From contig JAJJLU010000386.1 of assembly GCA_023807065.1 (NCBI GenBank), positions 1-57,756 on the forward strand: a stretch of DNA of 57,756 nucleotides, written 5' to 3'. Of this stretch, positions 37,063-47,005 are shown piece by piece; the stretch's first letter is position 1; the number at the start of each line of letters is the position of its first letter. Source of the stretch: Isotricha intestinalis (Eukaryota; Ciliophora; Litostomatea; Vestibuliferida; Isotrichidae). The notes under the pieces are model-generated. The model was not told the origin of the DNA and made no database searches. It saw nothing but the letters and a program-made list of their open reading frames with translations. The translations under genes and the position numbers were made by a program.

Positions 37063-38340
37063 ATGAATATTATGATATTTCTAATATTTATTACTTTTTT
37101 CCAAATTTTTTTATCTCAAAATATTCAATTCCCAATTATAATTGAAAAATCACCTTTAAATATGGGTATTTCAGCAAAAGAAGTGATGAATTCTTTAGAA
37201 ACAATTAATTATTATATTTTAATTAAAATTGGAAATCCAGAACAAGAGATTAAGTTTTACCTCACTTTTAATAGTGCAGAAATATTTATTTGCTCTGAAA
37301 AAATGAAATATTCTTTGTATAAAGAAACTAAATCTAATACTTATAAAGTAATTTATAATGTCACAAAAGAATTTTCCGGGGGAAAATATAATGAAGGATT
37401 ATTATCACAAGATAATTATTATTTATCAACAATAAATAAAATACTATTTGAAGAGATAAAATTTAATCTTGCAACAAGAGCAATATATTTATCTTATTTT
37501 CCAGCAGAAATAGGGTTATCTCTTCCTAATTATTATACTTCAATTGATTATAATCTTTTAAATCAACTTAAAAAAAAAAATTTAATTGAATCAAATATTT
37601 GGAGTATTCAGTCTTTTAATGATAATGATGTAAAATTTATTATAGGTCAACTCCCTCATGAAATAAATAAAAATTTTAATATAAAAAATTATAGAACAAC
37701 AAATACACTTAAATATTATTCCAATTTAATTTGGGGATTTGAGATTTCAAATATATTAATCGGTAAAACAAATATTGTTAAAAATAATCCTAAAAAATGT
37801 AAAATTGATATTAATTCAAGATTTATTACATTGAGTTTAAAAGAAATGAATTTCTATAAAAAAGCTTTTTTCCAAAAATATATTGATAAAAAAATTTGTA
37901 ATAATTCAACCATTCATGAAAATTATTTTTTTTATTGTGAAAAATCTATAAAAATTGAAAACCTTCCTGAAATTTCATTTGAACATAAAGAATTAAATTA
38001 TATTTTTAACATAGATTATAAAGATTTGTTTATTCATCATGAAAATAAATATTATTTTTTAATAACTTTTAGTACATTAGAAACAGAATGCAAATTAGGA
38101 GAAATATTTATTAAAAAATTTAAATTAGTTTTCGATCAAAATAAAAAAGTAATAGGAATATATACTTTAGATAATAATTCAAAATTTTCAAAATTTTTGA
38201 TTATTTTATTAATTTTTATAATAATAATTTTAATATTTTTAGGAGGAATTTATTTAGGTTTTTTATTAAAAAAAAAAAGAAAAATAAGAGCAAATGAATT
38301 AGAAGATGAATTCCTCTATGAACCAAAAAATGAGAAATAA
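37063..38340 (+). CDS. Pepsin-like (A1 family) type I membrane protein lacking catalytic residues
   Basis: The 425-residue protein has a signal peptide (IMIFLIFITFFQIFLSQ), a pepsin fold and a C-terminal membrane helix (about 377-401) with a short basic and acidic tail. YYILIKIGNPEQEIKFYL (50-67) matches the first lobe strand YYGTIxIGTPPQxFxVxF, but the catalytic DTGS is replaced by TFNS (68-71). In the second lobe the DTGT motif reads DINS (249-252). KLGEIFIKKFKLVFDQNKKV (345-364) is the usual LGDxFLRxxYxVFD block, so the homology is sound. With the first Asp gone it should not cleave peptide bonds by the usual mechanism. Inference: a surface or vacuolar binding protein. It sits alone with wide gaps on both sides. 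Confidence 0.8.
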   Translation: MNIMIFLIFITFFQIFLSQNIQFPIIIEKSPLNMGISAKEVMNSLETINYYILIKIGNPEQEIKFYLTFNSAEIFICSEKMKYSLYKETKSNTYKVIYNVTKEFSGGKYNEGLLSQDNYYLSTINKILFEEIKFNLATRAIYLSYFPAEIGLSLPNYYTSIDYNLLNQLKKKNLIESNIWSIQSFNDNDVKFIIGQLPHEINKNFNIKNYRTTNTLKYYSNLIWGFEISNILIGKTNIVKNNPKKCKIDINSRFITLSLKEMNFYKKAFFQKYIDKKICNNSTIHENYFFYCEKSIKIENLPEISFEHKELNYIFNIDYKDLFIHHENKYYFLITFSTLETECKLGEIFIKKFKLVFDQNKKVIGIYTLDNNSKFSKFLIILLIFIIIILIFLGGIYLGFLLKKKRKIRANELEDEFLYEPKNEK

Positions 38341-38612
38341 TTAATTATAAATTTTTAAAAAAATTCAAATATTTAATGGTAATAATATATTTATTTAAAC
38401 TTGATTATTTAAAATTGTTTTATTTTCTATTAATGTAAAATAATTAAAATCTATAATAATAGTAAATTCAATAATTAAATATTCTAATATTGATTTTCTA
38501 TCATTTTTGCATATATTTGATAATATTGTAATGTATTATAATTAAAAAATAATATCTTTTCAAAATTTAAAACATTTTATAAAGAAACAATATCAATTTA
38601 ATTTATATTATT

Positions 38613-39311
38613 TCATTTCTTTTTTCTATGTGAATGATGATGATGATGTCTATGTTTATGAGATTTTTTTTTATTCTCTTCTTTTTTTGGTTTTGAATCA
38701 TCACTTATTTTTCTTTTTTTATTTAAATATTCATCAATAAACTTTCCTAAATTTGAATTTTCATTAACTGTTTTTTTTTCTTTTATTTCATCTTTTTCTT
38801 CATTTTCTTGAATATTATTTTCATTTAAATTGCCTTCTAATCTTCCTAAATTTTCATTATTATTATAAGGATTTGCTCTGAAACTCATTGTTGTATTAAT
38901 TCCAAGACCAGCTCTGTGTTTATCATCATAATAATAATCAAAATCATTTAATCCTTTTTTTCCTTCTTTTTTTGTTAATTTTTCCCATTGAAAATCAGTT
39001 AATTTTTTGTTTGGATTTTCATTTTTAACTTTCTTTTTTCCATAAACTGCTTCATATAATTTATCTTCTTCTTCTTCTTTTATTTTTGTTAATTCTAATT
39101 TTGAAACTTTTTTTTCATCTGGATTAAAATTTTGCCACCAATCTCTCTTTCTCCATTTTCCTCCTTTATCTAAAAATCCAATACATTGACTTACTCCTAA
39201 GTAAGCTTCCCTATTTTTATTATCCATTAATCTCACATCATCCCATTTAAAATATGAACGTCCTCCTCTATTTCCAGGTCTTACATTACTTTCTTTTATG
39301 AAAAAATCCAT
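38613..39311 (-). CDS. MMTAG2-domain protein (C1orf35 family)
   Basis: The 232-residue protein opens with RPGNRGGRSYFKWDDVRLMD and NREAYLGVSQCIG, then RKRDWWQNF. This matches the N-terminal domain of the MMTAG2 family (RGGxxxFxWxDVKxDKxRExYLGxS, then W), a small nuclear, phosphorylated protein of unclear function conserved from protists to humans. A second shared piece is KLTDFQWEKLTKKEG near residue 105. The C-terminus is very basic and His-rich (KSHKHRHHHHHSHRKKK). Stop is TGA. Length is slightly shorter than the human protein. Function cannot be stated beyond the family; nuclear location is inferred from the basic tail. Confidence 0.82.
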   Translation of the reverse strand: MDFFIKESNVRPGNRGGRSYFKWDDVRLMDNKNREAYLGVSQCIGFLDKGGKWRKRDWWQNFNPDEKKVSKLELTKIKEEEEDKLYEAVYGKKKVKNENPNKKLTDFQWEKLTKKEGKKGLNDFDYYYDDKHRAGLGINTTMSFRANPYNNNENLGRLEGNLNENNIQENEEKDEIKEKKTVNENSNLGKFIDEYLNKKRKISDDSKPKKEENKKKSHKHRHHHHHSHRKKK

Positions 39312-39456
39312 TTTTAAATTGTAGAATTAAATATAAATATATTTTATTAGTTGAATATAACTTTTTAATTTATTTTTTTATTTAAATAATAAATATAGAA
39401 TAGTATTTTATTTTGAAAAATAATATTTGATTTAAAAATATTCATAAATAGTCTAA

Positions 39457-39870
39457 TCGATTTTTGAGTCCTTCTTTCATTTTTTATACTAAATTATGTT
39501 TTTTCTATCATCCTTAAAATTTTTTCTAATTTATTTTTGTTTCCTTTTATTAATTGAATTATTAATTCAATTCTATCTTCTTTATTAATTTTTCTTTAAT
39601 AGTGTAATCAACGAGAAAAAGAATTTAATTGTTTTCTTAAATTTTCCAATTTATCTTTATTAGCCTTAATACTTTCATTATCATATAATATTGTTTTTCC
39701 ATATTTTTTTATGGCATATTTATTAGAAGATACAAATTACTATTTTATTATCATCTTTTAAAATTACTTTTCTAATTCAATTATTTCTTATCTCTTTAAT
39801 TATTCTTTTTTTCCTATATTTCTAAAAGTATTGGAGTTGGAAATTCTAAATGAACTAAATCTTTTTTATA
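39457..39870 (-). pseudogene. Decayed coding fragment
   Basis: On the minus strand one frame reads KYAIKKYGKTILYDNESIKA, NKDKLENLRKQLNSFSR, stop TGA, LHY, stop TAA, then RKINKEDRIELIIQLIKGNK, NKLEKILRMIEKT, stop TAA, FSIKNERRTQKSI. Upstream, near 39850, DLVHLEFPTPILLEI may belong to the same relic. The stops cannot be removed by a small GT..AG intron that keeps frame. Parent protein unknown. The rest of the gap 39312-39967 shows only AT-rich sequence. Confidence 0.45.
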
Positions 39871-39967
39871 TAATATTTATTTTAATTAATTTGGATTTAT
39901 TTTTGGTTTATTGAGTGATTATTTATAAAATAAAAAATAATAAAATAAAAAATAAAAAAAAAAAGGA

Positions 39968-42271
39968 ATGAAAATAAAAAATTCAGAAAAATCAAAGGTA
40001 TCAAAGCCATTAACAGTAAGAAAAACATTAATTAAAACAACAACTCCAAATTCTGAAAATCAAAATATAAATAAAGAAAATAATATTAGAACAAAAATAA
40101 CAATAAATAAAACTTTATTATGGAAAGAACAAGAAAAAACAAAATCTGAAAAATATATAAAACCAAAACAAGAAATGAAAAAGCCTAAAAAAGAAATTCC
40201 AGAATATACAAAAATAACAAATACAATAAGAAAATCAAATGATGTAAAACAAAATAAAATTCAAATTGGAATAAGAAAACAAGGTAATTTAATAATTTCT
40301 CCGAAATCAAACAACAATGAAAAATCCCCTAATAAAGTAATACAAATATGTCTAAGTGATAAAGCAAAAAATTATAGATTTTTATTACATCAAGTTAGTA
40401 AAAATTTAAATAAAACATTTTCAAATTTATATGAAGCTAATAATAATAGATCTTTTAGTTCTCCAACTGCAAATAATTCTTTTAATGGAAATTTAAATAA
40501 TAGTGGAAGTGAAAGTACTAGTAGTATTTTTTCAAATAAAAAAGAATTAAATAATTTAGGTTATGGTATAAATAATCAATTAGGTTCTTTATCAAAAAGT
40601 AAATCAAATACAAATTTTGAATTTAAAAATAAAATTTATGAAAATCAAATGGAAAAAAATACTCCTAATACTGCAGCTTCAAAAAATGATTATAATAATT
40701 ATTCAATTGATAATTCTTTTGATTTGTTAAATAATTCTAATATTATTCAAGGTAACAATCATAATAGAAATTTATCTTTTTTTCAAAATTCAAGAAATGT
40801 TTCTCAAAATAGATCTATGACAGAAGCCAATGAAAATAATAACTCTTTTCATGAAAATGATATATCAGATTTTAATATTGAACAAATATTTATTTTGGAA
40901 AATAAATTGAAAGATATTTTACAAAAATTAAATTCTTATCAACAATGTTATAATGAATGTTTTGAATACATTAATTTTTATTTTAATTCAAATTTATATC
41001 ATAATTTAGTTAATTTATGTAAAGATTCTAATAATAGAAAATTAATGAATTATTCAATTAAAATTGAATTACTATGCTATTGTCTCTGTTACAATATTTC
41101 ATATGATGATAGACATTTAAATAAAGTAATTATTTTACTTAAATCTATTTTTGAACAAATACATTTTAATTTTTTAGTTCTTATAAGATTTATTCTACAT
41201 AAAACAAAAATGACATATGAAAATTATATCTGGTATGAAAAATTATATAATACAGTAAAAAATGAGTTAAGTATGAATTTAAGCAAAAATGATTTAGATG
41301 AACATAATATTATTCAAATTATTAATCATAATATAAAAAACATTGCAAATTATTTTAAACTTATCATTGATAATATATATTCTGGTTCCTATCATCCAAA
41401 TATTAAACAATATAAATTTCCATTAATTTTACATGGACAAGTAGATAGAGTGAGGAATAAAAAGGAAATTATTTCTTCTTTTTTCTTTGATGCTTTTTCA
41501 TTTCCTGATAATTATACAATAGAAGATATTGATAAATTTTTTAATTTATTTTTATTTAAAATATCAGATCCAAATGGTTCCTATATTCTTTCATATAAAA
41601 TTAAATTTTCTCCTGATAATTCAATGAATAATAGTTATAATACAAATACTAATTCAAATACTTATAATACTAATACATTAAATAATCAAAGTTCAAATTT
41701 GAAAATTCAACAACCTTTATATTATTTGCCAAAATTAAATACTAATTTTTATAGATATACTTTAGTCCTTGATTTAGATGAAACTTTAATATATTTGAAA
41801 AAAGAAAATAAAAATAAAGTTTTGGTTGTTCGTCCTTATTTATATGAATTTTTATCAAGAATGAAATTATTGTATGAATTAATAATATTTTCTTTTGGAA
41901 CTCCTGAATATGTTGACCCTATTGTAAATATTTTAGAAAAAGAAGAAAAATATTTTGAATATAGATTATATAGACAACATGCAACATTATGTGGAAATGA
42001 TTATGTGAAAGATTTAAATAAATTAGGAAGAGATTTAAAAAGAACAATAATAATAGATAATTTACCTCAAGCTTTCAAATTACAAAAAGATAATGGAATA
42101 TGTATTAAAGCTTTTTATGGTGATACTGTAGGTGATAGAAATACTTTAAAAGTTCTTTGTGAAATTTTAGAAAGAATAAGATATGATGCTGATGAAACAA
42201 AAGATATTAGATATAGTTTAAGAAAAGAAGTGCAATTAATTATTACAAAAATTACATCTAATGTAGATTAA
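39968..42271 (+). CDS. NIF/FCP1-type CTD phosphatase-like protein with long N-terminal extension
   Basis: The last 180 residues of this 767-residue protein form a HAD-fold NIF domain: YTLVLDLDETLIYL (the DxDxT catalytic motif), VRPYLYEFLSRM, IIFSFGTPEYVDPIVNIL, YFEYRLYRQHATLCGNDYVK and RTIIIDNLPQAFKLQ. Members remove phosphate from Ser residues, classically in the RNA polymerase II tail. The spacing fits a small-CTD-phosphatase-like enzyme. The 590-residue extension is basic then Asn/Ser-rich, with a helical segment (about 320-500, EYINFYFNSNLYHNLVNLCK) that may be a folded domain of its own. Substrate unknown. A second NIF gene lies at 54604. Confidence 0.86.
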   Translation: MKIKNSEKSKVSKPLTVRKTLIKTTTPNSENQNINKENNIRTKITINKTLLWKEQEKTKSEKYIKPKQEMKKPKKEIPEYTKITNTIRKSNDVKQNKIQIGIRKQGNLIISPKSNNNEKSPNKVIQICLSDKAKNYRFLLHQVSKNLNKTFSNLYEANNNRSFSSPTANNSFNGNLNNSGSESTSSIFSNKKELNNLGYGINNQLGSLSKSKSNTNFEFKNKIYENQMEKNTPNTAASKNDYNNYSIDNSFDLLNNSNIIQGNNHNRNLSFFQNSRNVSQNRSMTEANENNNSFHENDISDFNIEQIFILENKLKDILQKLNSYQQCYNECFEYINFYFNSNLYHNLVNLCKDSNNRKLMNYSIKIELLCYCLCYNISYDDRHLNKVIILLKSIFEQIHFNFLVLIRFILHKTKMTYENYIWYEKLYNTVKNELSMNLSKNDLDEHNIIQIINHNIKNIANYFKLIIDNIYSGSYHPNIKQYKFPLILHGQVDRVRNKKEIISSFFFDAFSFPDNYTIEDIDKFFNLFLFKISDPNGSYILSYKIKFSPDNSMNNSYNTNTNSNTYNTNTLNNQSSNLKIQQPLYYLPKLNTNFYRYTLVLDLDETLIYLKKENKNKVLVVRPYLYEFLSRMKLLYELIIFSFGTPEYVDPIVNILEKEEKYFEYRLYRQHATLCGNDYVKDLNKLGRDLKRTIIIDNLPQAFKLQKDNGICIKAFYGDTVGDRNTLKVLCEILERIRYDADETKDIRYSLRKEVQLIITKITSNVD

Positions 42272-42351
42272 TTAATCATATCTTTTTTTTGAGAAATTAT
42301 AATATATATTTTAATAAATTACAATTTATATAAAAATCTAATATCAAAAAA

Positions 42352-43782
42352 TTAATGTATATTATTATTATTATAACATTGAAAAGTATCTTCTGTTTTT
42401 TGATTTAAAATTTGAAAATTTTCTTCTTTTGTTTTAATATAATCATATTTTAAATATGATATAAATTCAATTAGTTTTTCTAAAGAAATACTTAATAAAT
42501 CTTTTAAATTATTAGAATTACCAAAATTTTCTAATAATTTTTCATGAAAATTTTGAAAATTAAAATCTTTAAATATATTATTTAATTCATTTGAAACTAA
42601 TTCATAAAGATAATTTAAAAATTTATCATTGTCATTTTTTGATTCATTTAACTTAGATTTAAGTTGATTTATTAAATTCTCACTTTTTAGATTTTCAATA
42701 TCATGAATTTTAATTTTTTTATCAAAAGTTAAATTTATTATCTCTTGTTTTAATATATTTAATTCTTCTTGTAATTCAGAATTATTATTTTCTGTTTTTT
42801 TCATTGAAATTTTATATTCCATTACTTTTCTTTCATTTTGATTTAACATATTATTAATTTTTGATCTTGATTTTTCTAAAGTATTTTTTAATAAATCAAA
42901 TTGTAAATAATCAATTAATTTAGTATTTAGATTATTATTTTCATGAATTTTTGAAAAAGAATTATTACTATCATTTATTAAAGAAGGAACTTCATAATTT
43001 TTATCATAATTATCTCCCATATAAGTATCAATCCATTGATTAATTAAATTTATTTCTTTATTTATAAAAGTTGAAATTGGCATTAAAAAAGAATCATTAT
43101 TATATATGCTTAAATTATTATAATTTAATGATTTACTTAAACTACTTTCATTAAAGCTTAAATTTTTGGATAAATTAATATTTTCATTTTTTAATTTTGA
43201 AATTTCTTTTGAATATTGTTTTATTAAGTAAATTAGATCTCTCATTTTTCTTTCTGTTTCAGGATTCTCAACCTCTTTTTCTTTAAAAATTAATTTGGGC
43301 ACTTCAATTATTTTATTATGAGAATAATTTCTATTTTTTTGACCTATTTTATTTTCATTTTTTAAATTTATTCTATATGCATTTTTAACTTCCTTTTTTA
43401 ATATTATAATTTTTTCTTCTAATTCTTTAATTTGAGATTTCAAAACTTTATTTTCTATTTTTAATTGCTCTATTATTGAATTTTGATTTTCAATTTGATT
43501 CTTATAATTCATTTCAATTAATCCAAAATCTTTAATTTGATTATTTAATTTATTTGTTTTTTCAAAATATTCATTTTCGTATACTTTAATTCTCCCAGTT
43601 AATAATGTTATTTTTTTTTGTAAAGTTTTATTTTTTGACCTTAAATTTTCTTCTGAAGAATTTTTACTATATTGAACTGATTTATTTAAATTACTATCAA
43701 CAATTTTATTATTATTAAAATGCCTGGCAGAAGGTGGTAAAGTAGAATAATCAGTACTAGGAAAAGTATCTAATCTTTCCAT
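42352..43782 (-). CDS. Coiled-coil protein, 476 residues
   Basis: Not recognised. The start is the ATG complementary to 43780-43782 (MERLDTFPSTDYSTLPPSAR). Residues 50-130 and 300-400 are strong coiled coils (KTLQKKITLLTGRIKVYENE, NSELQEELNILKQEIINLTF), separated by an Asn/Ser-rich region. A helical piece near the end (FKDFNFQNFHEKLLENFGNS) may be a dimer or docking element. Proteins of this build are often basal-body or cytoskeletal in ciliates, but that is inference. It is convergent with the phosphatase gene, 80 bases apart. Confidence 0.75.
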   Translation of the reverse strand: MERLDTFPSTDYSTLPPSARHFNNNKIVDSNLNKSVQYSKNSSEENLRSKNKTLQKKITLLTGRIKVYENEYFEKTNKLNNQIKDFGLIEMNYKNQIENQNSIIEQLKIENKVLKSQIKELEEKIIILKKEVKNAYRINLKNENKIGQKNRNYSHNKIIEVPKLIFKEKEVENPETERKMRDLIYLIKQYSKEISKLKNENINLSKNLSFNESSLSKSLNYNNLSIYNNDSFLMPISTFINKEINLINQWIDTYMGDNYDKNYEVPSLINDSNNSFSKIHENNNLNTKLIDYLQFDLLKNTLEKSRSKINNMLNQNERKVMEYKISMKKTENNNSELQEELNILKQEIINLTFDKKIKIHDIENLKSENLINQLKSKLNESKNDNDKFLNYLYELVSNELNNIFKDFNFQNFHEKLLENFGNSNNLKDLLSISLEKLIEFISYLKYDYIKTKEENFQILNQKTEDTFQCYNNNNIH

Positions 43783-43888
43783 ATTCAAAATATTAATATA
43801 TGAACAAAAAAAAAATAAATTTAAATATAAAATTTATAATAAAATAACCAAAAAAACTCTAAAATAAAAGTTAAATCCCTTTTCCATA

Positions 43889-44377
43889 TTATTTCTTCAT
43901 ACATTTATGTGCAATTTTATCTAATTCAGTTCTTCCTTGTTTAGTAAGTACTAATCCAAAAGTAGTTTCTTCAGCATTACCATAATTTTCAACATAACCA
44001 TTTTGTTTTAATTGATGAACAATTTCTCTAATGCATCTTCCCCCAGCTTTCATGCTTTTAGGAGGTTGAACACCTCTTCTTTTTTTTTTTCCAAAGAAAG
44101 CTCTTAAAGAACCAACACCAAGAGATTTTTTTTTAGTTACATATAATATTCTTGCTATTGCTGCTGCTTTAATATATAAATAATCATTTGATAAAGGAAC
44201 TATCTCATTTGCGTGAGAACATTTTACTATTGGACTCCATTCTGGAAGTTTTATCACATTTTTTTCCTTGAAAAATAAAGCTAAGGTATTCACAAATTTA
44301 TTAGATGGAACATCTAATACTGTAATACCTTTTTTACTCTTGTTTATTTCTATTGATTCTATTAAGGACTCTGTCAT
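43889..44377 (-). CDS. RPS19: Ribosomal protein eS19
   Basis: The 162-residue protein matches eS19 along its length: FVNTLALFFKEKNVIKLPEW, NDYLYIKAAAIARILYV, GVGSLRAFFGKKKRRGVQPP, GGRCIREIVHQLKQNGYVE and LTKQGRTELDKIAHKCMKK. eS19 sits in the head of the small ribosomal subunit and is needed for 18S rRNA maturation. It is slightly longer than the animal protein (about 145) because of an N-terminal extension of about 15 residues. No intron is present, unlike many eukaryotic ribosomal protein genes. A short gap (137 bases) separates it from the WD40 gene upstream. Confidence 0.97.
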   Translation of the reverse strand: MTESLIESIEINKSKKGITVLDVPSNKFVNTLALFFKEKNVIKLPEWSPIVKCSHANEIVPLSNDYLYIKAAAIARILYVTKKKSLGVGSLRAFFGKKKRRGVQPPKSMKAGGRCIREIVHQLKQNGYVENYGNAEETTFGLVLTKQGRTELDKIAHKCMKK

Positions 44378-44514
44378 TAGATATTAAAATATTTTATTAT
44401 TTTTTAAAATTATTTATTTTTTTTGGAAAATTCATAATTTTTTATTTAATTTTTAATTATTCAATAATATATTTTTTTTACCTTTTAATTTTTAATATAT
44501 AAAAAGAAAAATTA

Positions 44515-45516
44515 TTATAAATTCCATATTCTCATTGTGTTATCGTAACTTCCAGTAATGACAATATTATTATTTCCATTTTTAACAAAATTACAAGCTG
44601 AAATAATTCCCCTATGACCAGCTAAAGTATATTTAATTTCATGTAAAACTTTAGGATTCCAAATTTCAGCAGTTCTATCTTTTCCACAAGCAACAATTAA
44701 TGAATCATCCATTGAAACATTAGCACAAGTAACTGGAGAAGTAAAATAATAAAATTCTTTATCACTTACTAATTTTTTTTCTTTAATATCATATATTCTA
44801 ACACTTCCATCTGAATGACTTAAAATTATTTTTTCTTCTTCATTATTAAATCTATTAAGTGAATAAACACTTTTAGAATAATTTAATTCTTCTTTCCATG
44901 AATTAATATAATTAGGTTTAATGTCAATTGTTATTTTTGAATCTGGATTATTATCATTAATTTTTGCAATTAAAATAGTTCCATCCATATAACCAGTAAT
45001 AATAGATTTATCATTATCAATAAAATTTAAACAATAAATAAAATCATCTTTGCTTTTAGATTCATTTTTAATTTGATCTAACGGATTACTTCTATTTCTC
45101 ATATCCCAAATACAAATTAATTCTTTGCTACAAGAACCAAATAAATTTCCATCTTTTGAAAATTGAACATCATAAATAGCATTTTTATGAATAGTAATAT
45201 TTTCAATATTATTTTCAGATGAAATATCCCATAATTTAACAGTTGAATCATTACTTCCAGAAACAATAATATTATCATTTGGATGATGATCACAACACCA
45301 AACTCCTTTTTTATGACCTTCAAAAGTTATTGTTCTTTTTATTGAGTTTATATCATATTGACATAATGTGTGATCAAAACATGCTGAATATATTAAACTT
45401 TCATTTGATGGTGATACACTTATGTCGCTTATTCCTTCTGTGTGATCTTTTATTTCTGTAGCTTTTGTTATTTGTTTACTTGCTGATAAGAGAGGACCTA
45501 GTTTTGAAGAATCCAT
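44515..45516 (-). CDS. WD40-repeat protein
   Basis: The 333-residue protein is almost all beta propeller, about seven blades. Clear repeats: DHTEGISDISVSPSNESLIY, GHKKGVWCCDHHPNDNIIVS (ends STVKLWD), IHKNAIYDVQFSKDGNLFG (ends LICIWD), then YCLNFIDNDKSIITGYMDG, ILSHSDGSVRIYD, SLIVACGKDRTAEIWN and GHRGIISACNFVKNGNNNIV (ends NTMRIWNL). There is no other domain, so it is a binding scaffold. Blade count and length are like PEX7 or other single-propeller adaptors, but no signature singles one out, so I give no symbol. Confidence 0.88.
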   Translation of the reverse strand: MDSSKLGPLLSASKQITKATEIKDHTEGISDISVSPSNESLIYSACFDHTLCQYDINSIKRTITFEGHKKGVWCCDHHPNDNIIVSGSNDSTVKLWDISSENNIENITIHKNAIYDVQFSKDGNLFGSCSKELICIWDMRNRSNPLDQIKNESKSKDDFIYCLNFIDNDKSIITGYMDGTILIAKINDNNPDSKITIDIKPNYINSWKEELNYSKSVYSLNRFNNEEEKIILSHSDGSVRIYDIKEKKLVSDKEFYYFTSPVTCANVSMDDSLIVACGKDRTAEIWNPKVLHEIKYTLAGHRGIISACNFVKNGNNNIVITGSYDNTMRIWNL

Positions 45517-45693
45517 TTTTTTTAAAATTTTTTTTTCAGATATATTTTTTTTAAATTTTAAATGGCTTTTGATTATATTATAATAATATTATTTTTTGAT
45601 AATTTATTATTTTACTTTGTTATTTTAAATGGGTTAATTATTATTTTTTAGTTGAGATTTAAAATGAAAATAATTATTTTTTAAATTTAAATT

Positions 45694-46785
45694 ATGAAAG
45701 TTAATGAATCAAGTAGAAAAAGTGAAAAAAAAAATTCTGCACTTAATAAAAGTTTCATTTGTCAAAGAATTAATAGTAAAAAAATAAATTTATTCCAAAA
45801 CAAAAGTCAAGTAAATAAAGATAAATATATTAGAATTAAAACTCCTTCACCAATTTATAAAAAAAGATCAATTTCTTTAAGTCAGAATATAAAAAGGAAA
45901 ACATTTTCTTTACTTAAACATAACAATAATGATACTTTTAAATCATTAAATTTTGAAAAAGAAATGGATATGATATATGATAATATGATTGAAAATAAAA
46001 AGAAAAAAAATACAATTTGGAAAAGAGAATTTTTAGAGCTATTAAGAAAAACTAAATCTATTAATTTTGATTTACCAATTCCAAAATCATTAAATACAAT
46101 TGGAAGTATTTTTTTTAGAAATTATAAATTTTGGGTTTTATTTGTTGAATATCATAGTCAAAAATTAAATTTTGAAAATTTATTGAAATTATTAAAAAAT
46201 TCTTTGAATTATTTAAATAATAATCAGGACATAAATAAAATAAAAAAATTTTTTAATAATTATATTTTAGAAAATAATGTTCCTTTCTCAGAAATAAGTT
46301 TATATTGTCAAGAAAATAATTTAGAAATTCCATCTTTTGAAAATAAAAATTATGAATATTTATTAATAAATAAACAAAATTTAGAAAAATCATTAATACA
46401 AAATAATGAAAAAAAATCAATCAAAGATTCAAATTTTGATTTAGATAATACAATAATTGAAATAGAAAAAAATTTTCAAAAAAAAGAAGAAATTGAAAAA
46501 AAATATAATGAACTTAAAAAAAATTCAATGATATTGAAAGAAAAAAATAAGAAAAATGATAAAGAATTTAATTCAATAATAAATGAACCATCTTTTTTTC
46601 TTTCTCAAAAAATAATCAATGAACAAATAAATCAATTTATTAAAATTAATGAAGAAATCAAAAAGAATCAAACTCCTAAATTAAAAAAAGAACAAACTCA
46701 ATTAGAAGGTAGTTATGAAAAATATTTAAAATATATGGCTGAGAAAAATAAAAAGGAAAATGAAATTTCTAAATTTAATTATTAA
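45694..46785 (+). CDS. Hypothetical basic protein with coiled-coil C-terminus, 363 residues
   Basis: Not recognised. The first 100 residues are basic and Ser/Lys-rich. A probably folded helical part follows (about 108-235: WKREFLELLRKTKSINFDLP, FWVLFVEYHSQKLNFENLLK, FFNNYILENNVPFSEISLYC), then a charged coiled coil to the end. Just after the stop codon a coding-like stretch with three in-frame stops continues the same kind of sequence in another frame (46811-47005), so the gene may have been longer in the past. It is read divergently from the WD40 gene. Confidence 0.7.
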   Translation: MKVNESSRKSEKKNSALNKSFICQRINSKKINLFQNKSQVNKDKYIRIKTPSPIYKKRSISLSQNIKRKTFSLLKHNNNDTFKSLNFEKEMDMIYDNMIENKKKKNTIWKREFLELLRKTKSINFDLPIPKSLNTIGSIFFRNYKFWVLFVEYHSQKLNFENLLKLLKNSLNYLNNNQDINKIKKFFNNYILENNVPFSEISLYCQENNLEIPSFENKNYEYLLINKQNLEKSLIQNNEKKSIKDSNFDLDNTIIEIEKNFQKKEEIEKKYNELKKNSMILKEKNKKNDKEFNSIINEPSFFLSQKIINEQINQFIKINEEIKKNQTPKLKKEQTQLEGSYEKYLKYMAEKNKKENEISKFNY

Positions 46786-46810
46786 CTAATATTATTTTTT
46801 TTTAACTTAA

Positions 46811-47005
46811 AATTATAAACAATTCTTAGAAAATAAGAATAAAGAAATTGAAAATGTTACTTTTTTGAAATAGAATACAATTAAAAACAAATTTTAATAT
46901 CAAAAATATCATTTAAATTTAAATAAATGATCAAATATTCATAATGATGAAATGAATAAAAATATATATGAAGAGACAGATAATATAAAAAAAATTTACA
47001 AATAA
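46811..47005 (+). pseudogene. Coding relic just downstream of the preceding gene
   Basis: One frame reads NYKQFLENKNKEIENVTFLK, stop TAG, NTIKNKF, stop TAA, YQKYHLNLNK, stop TGA, SNIHNDEMNKNIYEETDNIK and KIYK, then TAA. It has coding-like composition and begins 25 bases after the stop of the gene at 45694, offset by one frame. Likely an old C-terminal part or a separate dead gene. The remaining gap to 47533 contains further N/K/I-rich fragments with stops in every frame, and no intact gene. Confidence 0.45.
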
